Below the pieces are notes generated by a model. The model saw only the letters and a program-made list of their open reading frames with translations, did not search any database and was not told the DNA's origin. A stretch of 27,383 nt of DNA, from contig CAYXFZ010000027.1 in NCBI GenBank assembly GCA_964464385.1, positions 1 through 27,383 on the forward strand, written 5' to 3'. Below are positions 15,400 through 23,921 of this stretch, piece by piece. The first letter of the stretch is position 1, and every line of letters starts with the position of its first letter. The DNA is from CAYXFZ01 sp964464385. Its GTDB lineage: Bacteria > Planctomycetota > UBA1135. Both the position numbers and the translations under genes were made by a program.

Positions 15400-16931
15400 T
15401 GATGCCGGCGATTTTGCTCGCTTTGCTTTGTCAGGCGGAGCTCGGCCCCTGGGATGGCATTCCGGAGCAGGACGCCCTGACTTATGCCTTAGTTGTGGAG
15501 CCGGATCTCCAGAAGCAGACTTTGCAGGTGGAGTGTCGGTACCTTTTCCGTGCGGTCAACGCGTTGGACAAGATCCTCTTGGACCACCCGGGATCGCCGC
15601 AATGGAGCGTGGAATTTTTTGACAATGAGGGGCAAGCCATGTCGGTGGAGCGGGAAGGGGGCCGATTGGCCCTGCTCTTGTCGCCATCCTTGTCGCCAGG
15701 CCAAGAAATCTCCTTCGTCGGCAAATTTTCCGGCAAGCCTCCGGGCGGTTTTCTCTTTCGCAAGAGTCGCACGGGCAAAAGACTTGCCTTCACGGATCAT
15801 TTCTCGGCCCGGGCCCGGGAGTGGTTGCCCTGTGAGGACCATCCATCAGATCGCGCTCGTTTTGAAATCGAGGTGCGCGCCCCTTCTGGCATGGAGGTCA
15901 TTGCCTCGGGAGTCTCTGATGCAGGGGGCCGGACTTTTCGCACGGTGGCCGACATCCAGACTTATCTTTTCGCCATTGGGATTGGGCCGTGGACAAAGTT
16001 GCAAGAACAAGGCGACCATCGCTTTGTGCCGCACTTGATCTATCCCCAAGATGTTTCCAAGGCGCGCCGCGCCCTGCAGTATCACGGTGCTTGGATGCAG
16101 ACCATGGAGGCGGTCTTTGGCCCCTACCTTTATGGGAAATTTTGCGTGGTGCAAATTCCGACCCGGTGGGGGGGCATGGAAAATGCCGGCAATGTCTGGC
16201 TGAACGAAAGAATTTTTGATGGACGCGGCCGGGGTGTTGGCACATTGGCCCACGAATTCGTCCATCAGTGGTTTGGTGACGCCGTGGGTTACGGGGTTTG
16301 GCAAGACGCTTGGCTCTCGGAAGGCTTCGCCAGTTACTTTGGCCCTTGGCTGCATGAAAAAGAGGGCGGCGGCCCGCCCCTGCAGCGGGCCATGCATGGC
16401 GCACGTCGCTCCTGGTTGCGCAGTTCGGCCGGCAAAACGCGACCCATTCGTTGGGATGGCTTTGTCGATCCGGATGATTTATTCGGATCATCTGCGCCCA
16501 ACACGTACCAAAAGGGTGCTTGGGTCCTGCACATGTTGCGGGGAGAAATAGGGGACGAGGCCTTCTTTGGTGGGCTTTCGGCCTGGTACCAGGAGTTCTC
16601 GGGTCGCCCAGCCGCGACTGCGGATTTGCAGGCAGCCATGAGCAAGGCCGCCGGTCGGGATTTGGCTTGGTTTTTCCACCAATGGCTGGATCAGCCAGGC
16701 TGTCCGGAATTCAGCCTGAAATGGGACAAAACCGGGGCGGATTTGCGGCAAGTCTCAGGAGGAGCGCCCTGGCGCTTCCGTCTCAAGGTGGCGTGGGTAA
16801 ATGCCGATGGAGGGAAGGAACAAAAGGTCTTCGCCATCGTCAAGGTGGCAGAACGCCTGGAATTGGGCCCTGAATTCCGCACTCCGGTGCTGGACCCGGC
16901 GGTCGAACTCCTGTTTCGTCCCGCCCAATGA
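15396..16931 (+). CDS. Exported M1-family zinc aminopeptidase
   Basis: This 511-aa gluzincin peptidase has a short signal-like N-terminus (MMMPAILLALLCQ). GGMEN (residues 259-263) is the exopeptidase motif that binds the substrate amino group. HEFVHQWFGD gives zinc ligands His286 and His290 with catalytic Glu287, and SEGFASYF supplies Glu309 at the standard spacing. DLAWFFHQWLDQPGCPEF near 425-445 is typical of the C-terminal part of the catalytic region. The protein lacks the long helical C-terminal domain of classical PepN. Three consecutive ATGs begin at 15396; the first overlaps the elbB stop. Its end overlaps yheT by 4 nt. It probably trims peptides in the periplasm. Confidence 0.92.
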   Translation: MMMPAILLALLCQAELGPWDGIPEQDALTYALVVEPDLQKQTLQVECRYLFRAVNALDKILLDHPGSPQWSVEFFDNEGQAMSVEREGGRLALLLSPSLSPGQEISFVGKFSGKPPGGFLFRKSRTGKRLAFTDHFSARAREWLPCEDHPSDRARFEIEVRAPSGMEVIASGVSDAGGRTFRTVADIQTYLFAIGIGPWTKLQEQGDHRFVPHLIYPQDVSKARRALQYHGAWMQTMEAVFGPYLYGKFCVVQIPTRWGGMENAGNVWLNERIFDGRGRGVGTLAHEFVHQWFGDAVGYGVWQDAWLSEGFASYFGPWLHEKEGGGPPLQRAMHGARRSWLRSSAGKTRPIRWDGFVDPDDLFGSSAPNTYQKGAWVLHMLRGEIGDEAFFGGLSAWYQEFSGRPAATADLQAAMSKAAGRDLAWFFHQWLDQPGCPEFSLKWDKTGADLRQVSGGAPWRFRLKVAWVNADGGKEQKVFAIVKVAERLELGPEFRTPVLDPAVELLFRPAQ

Positions 16932-17920
16932 ACCCGTCCTACCGCCCATCCCGCCTGCTCCGCAATCCTCACCTCATGACCCTGGTCGGGGTGGAGTGGC
17001 CGCGCCGCTTGGGTGACTTTGCCAAGGAAAGCGAAGAGGCCATCTTGCGCGTGGATGACGAAACCGAGGTCAAGGTGGAGTTTCATCGCGAGGGAAAGCC
17101 CGGCGCGCCTGCTCTTTTGTTGGTGCATGGCCTCAACGGCGATGCCAACCGAGGCTACATGCTGGGCATGGCGGCGCGCGCCCGACAAGAGGGGTTTACG
17201 GTCGTGCGATTGAACACGCGCAACTGCGGCGGCACCGAGCGTCTCAGCAAGGGCCTTTTTCACGCCGCGATTTGGCAAGACATCGAAGCTGCCTTTCGCT
17301 TTACCGTGGATGAACTCGGCGCCCGTCGAGTGGGTTTGGTTGGCTTTTCCTTGGGCGGGGCGCAAATTGCGCATTTGTTAGCACACTGGGGTACGGCCAC
17401 TCCGACCGAAGCGGCCCGCTTTGTTTCGGTTTCGGCGCCTTTTGATCTGCGCGCTTCTTCAGATGCACTGCATGCGAGTTTTCCAAGGCGCCTCTTTTAC
17501 ATGGGTTCTTTTTTGCGTGCTTTCCGTCGCATGTGGAAGAGCAAACACGCCCTCTGGCCCGAAGAATATCCCGCCTCCATTTGGAAACACATCCACACTC
17601 TGCGCGAGTTTGACGAGCAAGTGACGGCTCCACGTTTCCATTTCGGTGGTGCCGACGATTACTACGCCAAAGCGGCGGCGGCCCCGGTCTTGCCGGAAGT
17701 CTCCGTTCCGGGCTTGATTCTGCAGGCGGAAAATGATCCGCTGGCACCACTCTGCCCAGAAACTTTGGACGTTTTGCGTTCGATGGGGAACGTGGACTTG
17801 GAATTGGTCCCCTCCGGTGGCCACGTCGTTTTCCTGGCGGAAAAGTCCTTCTCCCAACAGCGCTGGGGAGAAACGCGCATCCTGGACGATCTCGTCACGC
17901 ATTTGCGCCCCGCGGGTTGA
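16928..17920 (+). CDS. yheT: YheT/EMB8-type alpha/beta hydrolase
   Basis: This 330-aa protein belongs to the UPF0017/YheT group of alpha/beta-hydrolases. LLLVHGLNG (residues 63-71) contains the oxyanion HG. RLNTRNCGGTE is a family hallmark. GFSLGG carries the nucleophile Ser141. AENDPLAP supplies Asp270 and GGHVVF supplies His299, completing the triad. No signal peptide is seen, so it is probably cytoplasmic; an esterase-like activity is expected but the substrate is unknown. Its ATG overlaps the aminopeptidase stop. It is the last intact gene of the recG run; a broken gene follows in the same frame. Confidence 0.9.
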   Translation: MNPSYRPSRLLRNPHLMTLVGVEWPRRLGDFAKESEEAILRVDDETEVKVEFHREGKPGAPALLLVHGLNGDANRGYMLGMAARARQEGFTVVRLNTRNCGGTERLSKGLFHAAIWQDIEAAFRFTVDELGARRVGLVGFSLGGAQIAHLLAHWGTATPTEAARFVSVSAPFDLRASSDALHASFPRRLFYMGSFLRAFRRMWKSKHALWPEEYPASIWKHIHTLREFDEQVTAPRFHFGGADDYYAKAAAAPVLPEVSVPGLILQAENDPLAPLCPETLDVLRSMGNVDLELVPSGGHVVFLAEKSFSQQRWGETRILDDLVTHLRPAG

Positions 17921-18487
17921 GCCGACACGAGTTGTTTTTTATGGTGTAATGGATTCGTATTTGGTCTCATCCCCTCCCAACTTGTCCTGGCCCACGCCCC
18001 CTTCACGCCGATGGAATTTGTTTCGCTTGGCGATGGCCTAGGCGGATTCAGTGGCCAATTGGATCGCGGCGATCGTTTTGGCCGCTCGGTTATGGGCCTC
18101 CCGGATTTGGATGGCGACGGTATCCCAGATTTGGCCATCGCCGCCCGTCAATCCGGCAAAGTCACCCTGCTTTCCCTGCATTCGCCCTGGCTGCAATTTG
18201 CCGCTTCCAACAATGGCTGGGATTTGCAATGTACGGGGGGGGGCGAAGCCGGTGCCTTGGGCGCCGGCTTTTACTCTCTGTAGGGATTCGGTTCTACGAC
18301 CCTGCCCAACTACGGAGTCACCTTGGGCTTAGCTAGACCGGTTTTCGTAGCCGGGACTTGGACCATGCCCACCTCCTGCACCCAATCCTGAAGTGGCAAG
18401 ATCAAGGGGATCCACTTGTTCATGCAGGCCGGGCAGTTGGCCGGCAATCGGGTCCTTTTGAGTGACCCAATCGCGGTCATCCTTTGA
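17921..18487 (+). pseudogene. Broken FG-GAP-repeat exported protein (C-terminal remnant)
   Basis: A single frame encodes a recognisable but broken protein tail. APFTPMEFVSLGDG and GGFSGQLDRGDRFGRSV, then LPDLDGDGIPDLAIAA, form one FG-GAP/integrin-alpha beta-propeller repeat with its calcium-binding DLDGDG loop. The frame meets TAG at 18281, continues with GFGSTTLPNYGVTLG, meets TGA at 18389, continues with KIKGIHLFMQAGQLAG and LLSDPIAVIL, and ends at TGA 18485. The last part looks like the C-terminal beta-domain that follows FG-GAP repeats in some exported proteins; that is from memory. No start or signal peptide is visible, so the 5' part is lost. This remnant fills the 592-nt gap between yheT and the HD-like gene. 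Confidence 0.65.
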
Positions 18488-18512
18488 CGGCGCGGCCGTA
18501 TCCTGTCCTCCC

Positions 18513-19067
18513 ATGGCAAGCCGCGAAGAGATTCTGCACATTTGGCCCGAGATCGAGTGGATCCAAGACACGGACCTCCAGGACAAAGTTTTGGCCACTT
18601 GGGCCTTGGCCTTCGAGCGCTCGCCGTTGACGCCGGAGGACTTGGATCGCATTCCCTTCACCTTGCATGTGGAAAATTGTTCCACCACATTTTTGGCGCA
18701 CAAACGTTTGGTGGTGCATGTGGCTGCCGCCAGTGCCGAAAAAATTGGTGAATTCATGGCCGATTCCCTGCCCTTGGATCGGGATGTCTTGTTGGCTGGG
18801 GCCATCCTGGCCGATGTCGGCAAACTCTTGGAGTACGAAAAGGATCCTTCCGGTGGCACCCAACAGTCGGCGCGCGGAAAATACCTCCGCCATCCATTCA
18901 CGGGCGTTGCTCTGGCCATGGAGTGCGGCGTAACCGACCCGGTCTGTCACATCATTGCCACCCATGCCGGCGAGGGCAATCTCGTCAAACGCTCGGCTGA
19001 AGCCTGGGTGGTCCACCACGCCGACTTTATGACCTACGAACCCCTAATCAAGGGTCTGCAGGTCTAG
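18513..19067 (+). CDS. Small HD-like phosphohydrolase-fold protein lacking the HD histidine
   Basis: This 184-aa cytoplasmic protein resembles HD-superfamily proteins of the kind with an N-terminal IWPEIEWI segment. The helical core includes AHKRLVVHVA (residues 62-71), then LLAGAILADVGKLLEYE (93-109), where the usual HD reads AD (Ala100-Asp101). YLRHPFTG, CHIIATHAGEGN and AWVVHHADFM supply further His and Asp residues. The ATG at 18513 is preferred over an upstream in-frame ATG at 18462, because the extra residues overlap the broken FG-GAP gene. No strong ribosome-binding site is visible. Metal binding through the remaining His/Asp residues is possible. Its partner and substrate are unknown. 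It converges on the aconitase-family gene with a 17-nt gap. Confidence 0.8.
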   Translation: MASREEILHIWPEIEWIQDTDLQDKVLATWALAFERSPLTPEDLDRIPFTLHVENCSTTFLAHKRLVVHVAAASAEKIGEFMADSLPLDRDVLLAGAILADVGKLLEYEKDPSGGTQQSARGKYLRHPFTGVALAMECGVTDPVCHIIATHAGEGNLVKRSAEAWVVHHADFMTYEPLIKGLQV

Positions 19068-19084
19068 AAAACGGAAATCAAGGT

Positions 19085-21013
19085 TTAGCTCGCGCGAAGG
19101 CGCTTGCGAACTAAGTTTTCAAGGCCTCCGGCGGCTACGAGTTCTTGGGCCGCTGGACCCAAGGGAGCAAAGGGGAAGGACTGATCCGCCACTCGGATTT
19201 CGCCGCGCGCGAAATCGAATTGCGCCACATAACCCGTTCTAACGGTCGGGGCATCGCTGGCATGGTTTTGGCGAAGCCACTCCAGGAGGGCGGGGGAGTC
19301 CACGCAGGAAAATCCGTTGTTGAAAGCGTTGCGTTTGTAGGTGGCCGAAAAGGAGCCCGCACAGACTAGGGGAATGCCGCGAAAGTTCAGGGCTGTGGCC
19401 GCTTGCTCGCGACTGGAGCCCGTGCCGAAGTTGAACCCCCCGACCAGGATGTCACCTTCGCGCACCAAGCCTTGAAAGTCGGGGTCGTAATTCCCCATGG
19501 CCACTGCGGCCATTTGTTCCGGCGTCATGTCCTCCCGGTAGGTGTACTTGCCGGCATAGATGGCATCGGTGTTCAAGTTGTCGGCGTTGCAAAACAGGAG
19601 TTCGCCTTCCAGAAGAGCAGGAAATCCTTCCACGATCGGGATCGGTTCGCTCTTGCGCGCCGGGGCAGGGTGCACTTCGTGGCGGAAGCTTAAGGGTGGC
19701 CCACCGAATCCGTCCGGCCCGGTGATTTGGCCGGCGGCGGCACTGGCGGCGACGACCCGGGGCGAGGCAAGGTAGGCCTGGGCCTTGGGTGAGCCCATGC
19801 GGCCCTGGAAGTTGCGGTTGGTGGCCGAGATGCCAACCTCGCCATCTTCCAAGAGGCCAGCACCCATGCCAATGCAGGGCCCACAGCCCGCCGGCAGCGG
19901 ACGGGCGCCGGCATCCAACAACGTTTGCCAATCCCCATTGGCCTCGGCCTGCTGCTGCACTTGATCCGAGGCGGCAGCAATCCAAAATTCCACGTGCTCG
20001 GCGACTTGGGCGCCCTGCAGAACTTCGGCGGCGGCCGCGAAATCCTCGAGGCGGCCATTCACGCAAGAAAGCAAATAAGCTTTGTCAATGCGAATGGGAT
20101 TTTCTGCCAACGCCGACACGGGTTGCATGATCTTGACGGTGTCGGGGCCACAAATGCAGGGTTCGACCGTGGCCAAATCCAGTTGGATCGTTTGGAAATA
20201 GGGAGCGTCCGGGTCGGCGACGAGCTGTTCGGCCTCGGCGGCCAGTTTGTCCACGGCTTCCTGTGTAATGCTGGCATATTGGCCAACGCGTTTGCGGTAC
20301 CAGTTCAGCAAACGATTGTCCACCGGGAAGACGCCGGCCAGTGCCCCCCATTCCGTTGTCATGTTGGCAATAGAAAGGCGCGATTCGATGGAGAGGTCGG
20401 CAATCCCGGGGCCGGTGAACTCAACGGCGTGGTTGAGGACCTCATCTTGGGCAAAGATGCCGCAGAGCGAAACGATGATGTCCTTGCCGGCCACCCCTTC
20501 GGCCAGGGCCCCCTCCAACACAACCTGCGTCACCGGCGGGATCTGCCACCAAGTTTCGCCCGTGGCCCAGAGGGCGGCGGCATCGGTGCGCACCACGGGC
20601 GTGCCCAGGGCACCGATACCGCCGTAAAGGTTGGAGTGGGAATCACTGGCCACTACCAAGGTGCCGGGCCAAGCGAAGCCCTCTTCGACCATGATCTGGT
20701 GGCCAATGCCGCGCCCTGCCGGGAAAAACTCCACGCCCATGCGATCGGCAAAGGCCTCGATGTCGGCGTACTTTGCTTGGTTGCCCTCGGAAAGGTCCTG
20801 CACATTGTGATCCAGGGTGAAGATCGGCTGCCGAGGGTCGGCCATGGCCTCGGCCCCGAGCGAGGTGAATTTTTTCATGACCGCTGCGGTGTTGTCATGG
20901 GTCATGACATGGCGCGGACGGAGGGCCACGTAGTCCCCGCAACGAGGTACCGGGCCGTGGGGGTCCGACGCCAGAAAGCGACCGACGATTTTTTCGACCA
21001 AGGTCCTGGGCAT
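19085..21013 (-). CDS. Single-chain aconitase-family hydro-lyase resembling fungal homoaconitase (Lys4)
   Basis: This 642-aa [4Fe-4S] hydro-lyase carries the catalytic and swivel domains in one chain. GDYVALRPRHVMTHDN, TLDHNVQD, FFPAGRGIGHQIMVEEG, VASDSHSNLYGG and TGETWWQIPPV follow the Lys4 pattern closely. Cluster ligands are Cys317 (LLSCVNGR) with Cys377 and Cys380 (GCGPCIG). GISATNRNFQGRMG follows, then the swivel domain with NADNLNTDAIYAGKYTYRED and FNFGTGSSREQAA. These details recall eukaryotic Lys4 homoaconitase more than AcnA, AcnB or two-subunit LeuCD. Lys4 converts homocitrate to homoisocitrate in alpha-aminoadipate lysine synthesis; ordinary aconitase activity cannot be excluded. 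I chose the ATG at 21013 (MPRTLVEKIV); a GTG at 21034 is less likely. It is divergent from the next gene across 65 bp. Confidence 0.88.
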   Translation of the reverse strand: MPRTLVEKIVGRFLASDPHGPVPRCGDYVALRPRHVMTHDNTAAVMKKFTSLGAEAMADPRQPIFTLDHNVQDLSEGNQAKYADIEAFADRMGVEFFPAGRGIGHQIMVEEGFAWPGTLVVASDSHSNLYGGIGALGTPVVRTDAAALWATGETWWQIPPVTQVVLEGALAEGVAGKDIIVSLCGIFAQDEVLNHAVEFTGPGIADLSIESRLSIANMTTEWGALAGVFPVDNRLLNWYRKRVGQYASITQEAVDKLAAEAEQLVADPDAPYFQTIQLDLATVEPCICGPDTVKIMQPVSALAENPIRIDKAYLLSCVNGRLEDFAAAAEVLQGAQVAEHVEFWIAAASDQVQQQAEANGDWQTLLDAGARPLPAGCGPCIGMGAGLLEDGEVGISATNRNFQGRMGSPKAQAYLASPRVVAASAAAGQITGPDGFGGPPLSFRHEVHPAPARKSEPIPIVEGFPALLEGELLFCNADNLNTDAIYAGKYTYREDMTPEQMAAVAMGNYDPDFQGLVREGDILVGGFNFGTGSSREQAATALNFRGIPLVCAGSFSATYKRNAFNNGFSCVDSPALLEWLRQNHASDAPTVRTGYVAQFDFARGEIRVADQSFPFAPLGPAAQELVAAGGLENLVRKRLRAS

Positions 21014-21078
21014 GGAACCCAGCCTAACAAGCACATTCCCTCACACCGAGCCTTCTCCACCGTAAACTTTCGCAACCC

Positions 21079-22395
21079 ATGATCCTTGCCCTCCTGCTTG
21101 CCCTGCCCTTGTTGCCGCTTCAGAGTGCGGAAATCGGGGTGCTGAGTTCCTCGGTGACCCCGAAGGAAATGGCTGTCCCTCCAATGGCGGGGGATTCCTT
21201 TCAGCATTTTGAGGGTCCTGCGGTGGCCTCTGCTACCGAGCGTATCCTGCTTTCCTCGGCAGGCAAAGCGGTGTTGGTGCGCTTTTGGTCGGCCCTGCCG
21301 CAGGGCCAGCTCTCCGTATTTTCTGATACGGCCGACGACCCCGTGGCCGTTTTCGATTTGGCCAAGATCGCGGCCGGACAGTCCGATGTGCCCAAGGCCT
21401 TCGGCTGGTCGGGGGATCGTGGTTTGGAACTGCGACGTCCTGTTGCCGCTGAGGATTTACGATTGGTCTTGTCCGGGAATGCAGGGGCTTGGTCTGCGGA
21501 TCTGCGCAAGACGGATCAGGCCGCCGGTTCCGAAGAAGATCTCCAGTTCATATCGAATTTACTCATGAAGAATAAATTTGTCCTGCACCCGCGCCGTCGG
21601 ACGGTTCAGCAGGGCCGGTACCGCCCGAATGAGCGGCAATCCATGTGGCTGAACGGCGAGGGCACGGTTCACTCCGTGCAGGTCATTCTCAAGGAACCTC
21701 GCCCGGCCTCCGATGCCGACTTCGCCAAGATTTTTCGTGGCCTGCGTTTCAAGGTCTTCGTCGAGCGGAGCAAAACCCCCATTGTGGATGTGCCCTTCGG
21801 GGATGTCTTTGGGCTGGCCCCCGGCATCCAATTGCATGACGGTTATTTCACGCGCGTCCCGCAAGAGGACAACCAATGGCAGAGTTTTTTCTTCTATCTG
21901 CCTATGCCCTTCGAAGAGCAAATCATGTTTCATATTTTGAATGAGTGTCGAAAGCGCGTTTTCATTGAGACTCGTCTGATCTTTGACGAGGAACCCCCTG
22001 CCCCTTGGCGTCTTCATGGCGCTTGGCAGCAGATTGCCTTGCAACCCGGCGGCAATCCCGTGCTGGCCCTGGACGCCAAGGGTCCCGCCCGTTTGGTCGC
22101 TTGGTCGTTTTCGGGCCGCGGATTGTCGGCTTTCTCCTTGTCCGGCGGTTGTTTGGGTCCCGACGGTCCCTTGAGTCTCTTGCGTCGAACGGACTTGGGC
22201 TTATCGGGTTATCGTTTTTACTTGGCTGACGCACCTTTCGTGGGTGCCGAGGAAAACTTACGCATCGAATTGCCCTTTCACGCCGGCGAAGAGGGTGGTG
22301 CTGTTTCGACTCTGGCTTGGTGGTACGCACCGGCCGATGCGTTATGGAAGTCCAAGCCTCTGCCTGGCCCGGACGTGCGTGAACTTGCTCCCTGA
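21079..22395 (+). CDS. Exported DUF2961 / GH172-like protein
   Basis: This 438-aa protein has a clear signal peptide (MILALLLALPLLPLQSA). The DUF2961 core is seen at about residues 180-290: DVPFGDVFGLAPG (237-249) matches the VPLGDFFG motif, and FYLPMPFEEQIMFHILNE (272-289) matches the PMPF block. Some members of this family are GH172 enzymes acting on fructose- or arabinofuranose-containing glycans. Residues 30-145 form an unrecognised beta-rich domain, and the C-terminal part is also beta-rich. It looks shorter than a full GH172 trimer-forming chain. It is divergent from the homoaconitase-like gene and 37 nt upstream of the M32 peptidase. Glycan hydrolysis is plausible but unproven. Confidence 0.78.
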   Translation: MILALLLALPLLPLQSAEIGVLSSSVTPKEMAVPPMAGDSFQHFEGPAVASATERILLSSAGKAVLVRFWSALPQGQLSVFSDTADDPVAVFDLAKIAAGQSDVPKAFGWSGDRGLELRRPVAAEDLRLVLSGNAGAWSADLRKTDQAAGSEEDLQFISNLLMKNKFVLHPRRRTVQQGRYRPNERQSMWLNGEGTVHSVQVILKEPRPASDADFAKIFRGLRFKVFVERSKTPIVDVPFGDVFGLAPGIQLHDGYFTRVPQEDNQWQSFFFYLPMPFEEQIMFHILNECRKRVFIETRLIFDEEPPAPWRLHGAWQQIALQPGGNPVLALDAKGPARLVAWSFSGRGLSAFSLSGGCLGPDGPLSLLRRTDLGLSGYRFYLADAPFVGAEENLRIELPFHAGEEGGAVSTLAWWYAPADALWKSKPLPGPDVRELAP

Positions 22396-22432
22396 TTCCC
22401 CCGGTTGTTCGCCGCGCGCGTAGGCTGAGGGA

Positions 22433-23920
22433 ATGTCCGACTCCTTCGACAAACTTGCGAGCGCCTGGCGTGAAGTCGCCGACCTGGGTTCCGCCGCTGC
22501 CGTTCTGCAATGGGATCAAGAAACCCAAATGCCCGGCAAGGGCGCTACTGCCCGCGGCCAATTGCTGGCCACCTTGGCGGGCTTGCGGCACCGGGCTCTT
22601 TGCGCGCCAGCCCTCTTGCAGGCGCTGGCCGCTTGCGAAGCGGAGGCCGAGACCAACTCTGACCTTGCCGCCCAAGTGAAGCATGCCACGCGCGCAACCG
22701 ATCGCGCCACGCGCGTCCCAGAGCGCTTGGCCCGCGAAATTGCCGAGGCCACCAGTGCTGGTTTGGTGTCTTGGCAAGAGGCGCGCAAGCAATCAGACTT
22801 TTCTCTTTTCGCCGCCGACTTGGAGAAAATCATTGCTCTGAAGAAAGAAGAGGCCGCCGCCGTGAGCCCGGACCAGCCCACTTACGACGTGTTGCTGGAT
22901 GAATACGAAGAGGGTGCGACCGAAGCCGAACTGCAGCCACTGCTGGACGATCTCTGTGATGATTTGGCTCCCTTGGTGGCCGCGGCCGCCGATCATCCGG
23001 TGGACGAGTCTCCAGTCTTGGGGGATTTTTCTCCGGCCGCCCAAGAAGAGTTTGGTCGGTTTTGCGCTGAGGCGATCGGTTACGACTTCGAAGCTGGGCG
23101 ATTGGACCAGGCGGCGCACCCGTTTTGCACGGGCTTTGGTGCCGGAGATGTTCGGATCACTTGGCGCTACCAAAGCGGTGATTTTCGCCCGGCATTGTTT
23201 GGCATCCTGCACGAGGCTGGCCACGCCATTTACGAACAAAACCTGCCCTTAGCCTGGACTGGGACTCCTATTGGCCCGGCGGTTTCGCTTGGAATTCATG
23301 AATCGCAATCTCGGCTTTGGGAAAATTTGGTGGGCCGCTCGCGCTCTTTTTGGGAATGGGCGCTTCCTCATTTTCAAAAGCATTTTCCGGGCACTCTTGC
23401 CGGCGGTGTGGATGCGCTTTGGCCGGCCCTGCATGGCGTGAAGCCCAGCCTCATTCGGGTGGAGGCGGATGAAGCTACCTACAACTTGCACGTCGCCATT
23501 CGTTTCGATGTCGAACGACGGCTCTTCGCCGACGAGTTTGCCGTCGCCGACCTGCCAGAAGTTTGGGATGCGGCCTACCAAAAGTTTTTGGGCTTGCACG
23601 CACCAGATGTGTCCGACGGCGTTCTGCAGGACATCCATTGGTCCATGGGCGCCTTTGGTTACTTCCCGACCTATACCTTGGGCAATTTGGTGGCCAGCCA
23701 GTTGTTCGAAGCCGCGCAAGAACAACTCGGAGATTTGGATGTCGCCTTCGCCCAAGGGGAATTTGCACCCTTGCGCACCTGGCTGACCGAAAACATCCAC
23801 CGCCATGGCAGTCGCTACACCCCGGGAGAATTGGTGGAACAGGCCACGGGCAAACCCCTTTCTTCCGACGCTCTCCTGCGGCACCTTCGGGCCACGACTG
23901 AGGCTGCCTGCCAGGCCTGA
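22433..23920 (+). CDS. M32 metallocarboxypeptidase (carboxypeptidase Taq type)
   Basis: This 495-aa cytoplasmic carboxypeptidase is close to the family's usual length of about 500 residues. The N-terminus reads LQWDQETQMP, a hallmark of M32. HEAGHAIYEQ (from residue 260) gives zinc ligands His260 and His264 with Glu261. GIHESQSRLWEN supplies the HES motif with the third ligand Glu290. GTPIGPAVS, between these two, and the later IHWSMGAFGYFPTYTLGN are also conserved family blocks. It should release C-terminal residues from peptides with broad specificity. The ATG at 22433 has a GAGGGA upstream. Its stop is 1 nt before the next gene's ATG. Confidence 0.95.
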   Translation: MSDSFDKLASAWREVADLGSAAAVLQWDQETQMPGKGATARGQLLATLAGLRHRALCAPALLQALAACEAEAETNSDLAAQVKHATRATDRATRVPERLAREIAEATSAGLVSWQEARKQSDFSLFAADLEKIIALKKEEAAAVSPDQPTYDVLLDEYEEGATEAELQPLLDDLCDDLAPLVAAAADHPVDESPVLGDFSPAAQEEFGRFCAEAIGYDFEAGRLDQAAHPFCTGFGAGDVRITWRYQSGDFRPALFGILHEAGHAIYEQNLPLAWTGTPIGPAVSLGIHESQSRLWENLVGRSRSFWEWALPHFQKHFPGTLAGGVDALWPALHGVKPSLIRVEADEATYNLHVAIRFDVERRLFADEFAVADLPEVWDAAYQKFLGLHAPDVSDGVLQDIHWSMGAFGYFPTYTLGNLVASQLFEAAQEQLGDLDVAFAQGEFAPLRTWLTENIHRHGSRYTPGELVEQATGKPLSSDALLRHLRATTEAACQA

Positions 23921-23921
23921 G

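Noticed and set aside
17931..17966. T-run after yheT as an intrinsic terminator
   Set aside because: No stable stem directly precedes the TTTTTT. Only a short ACAC/GTGT pairing across the T-run is possible.
19925..21082. A 385-codon plus-strand frame opposite the homoaconitase-like gene
   Set aside because: The minus strand carries clear aconitase motifs over its whole length. The plus frame has no recognisable domain.
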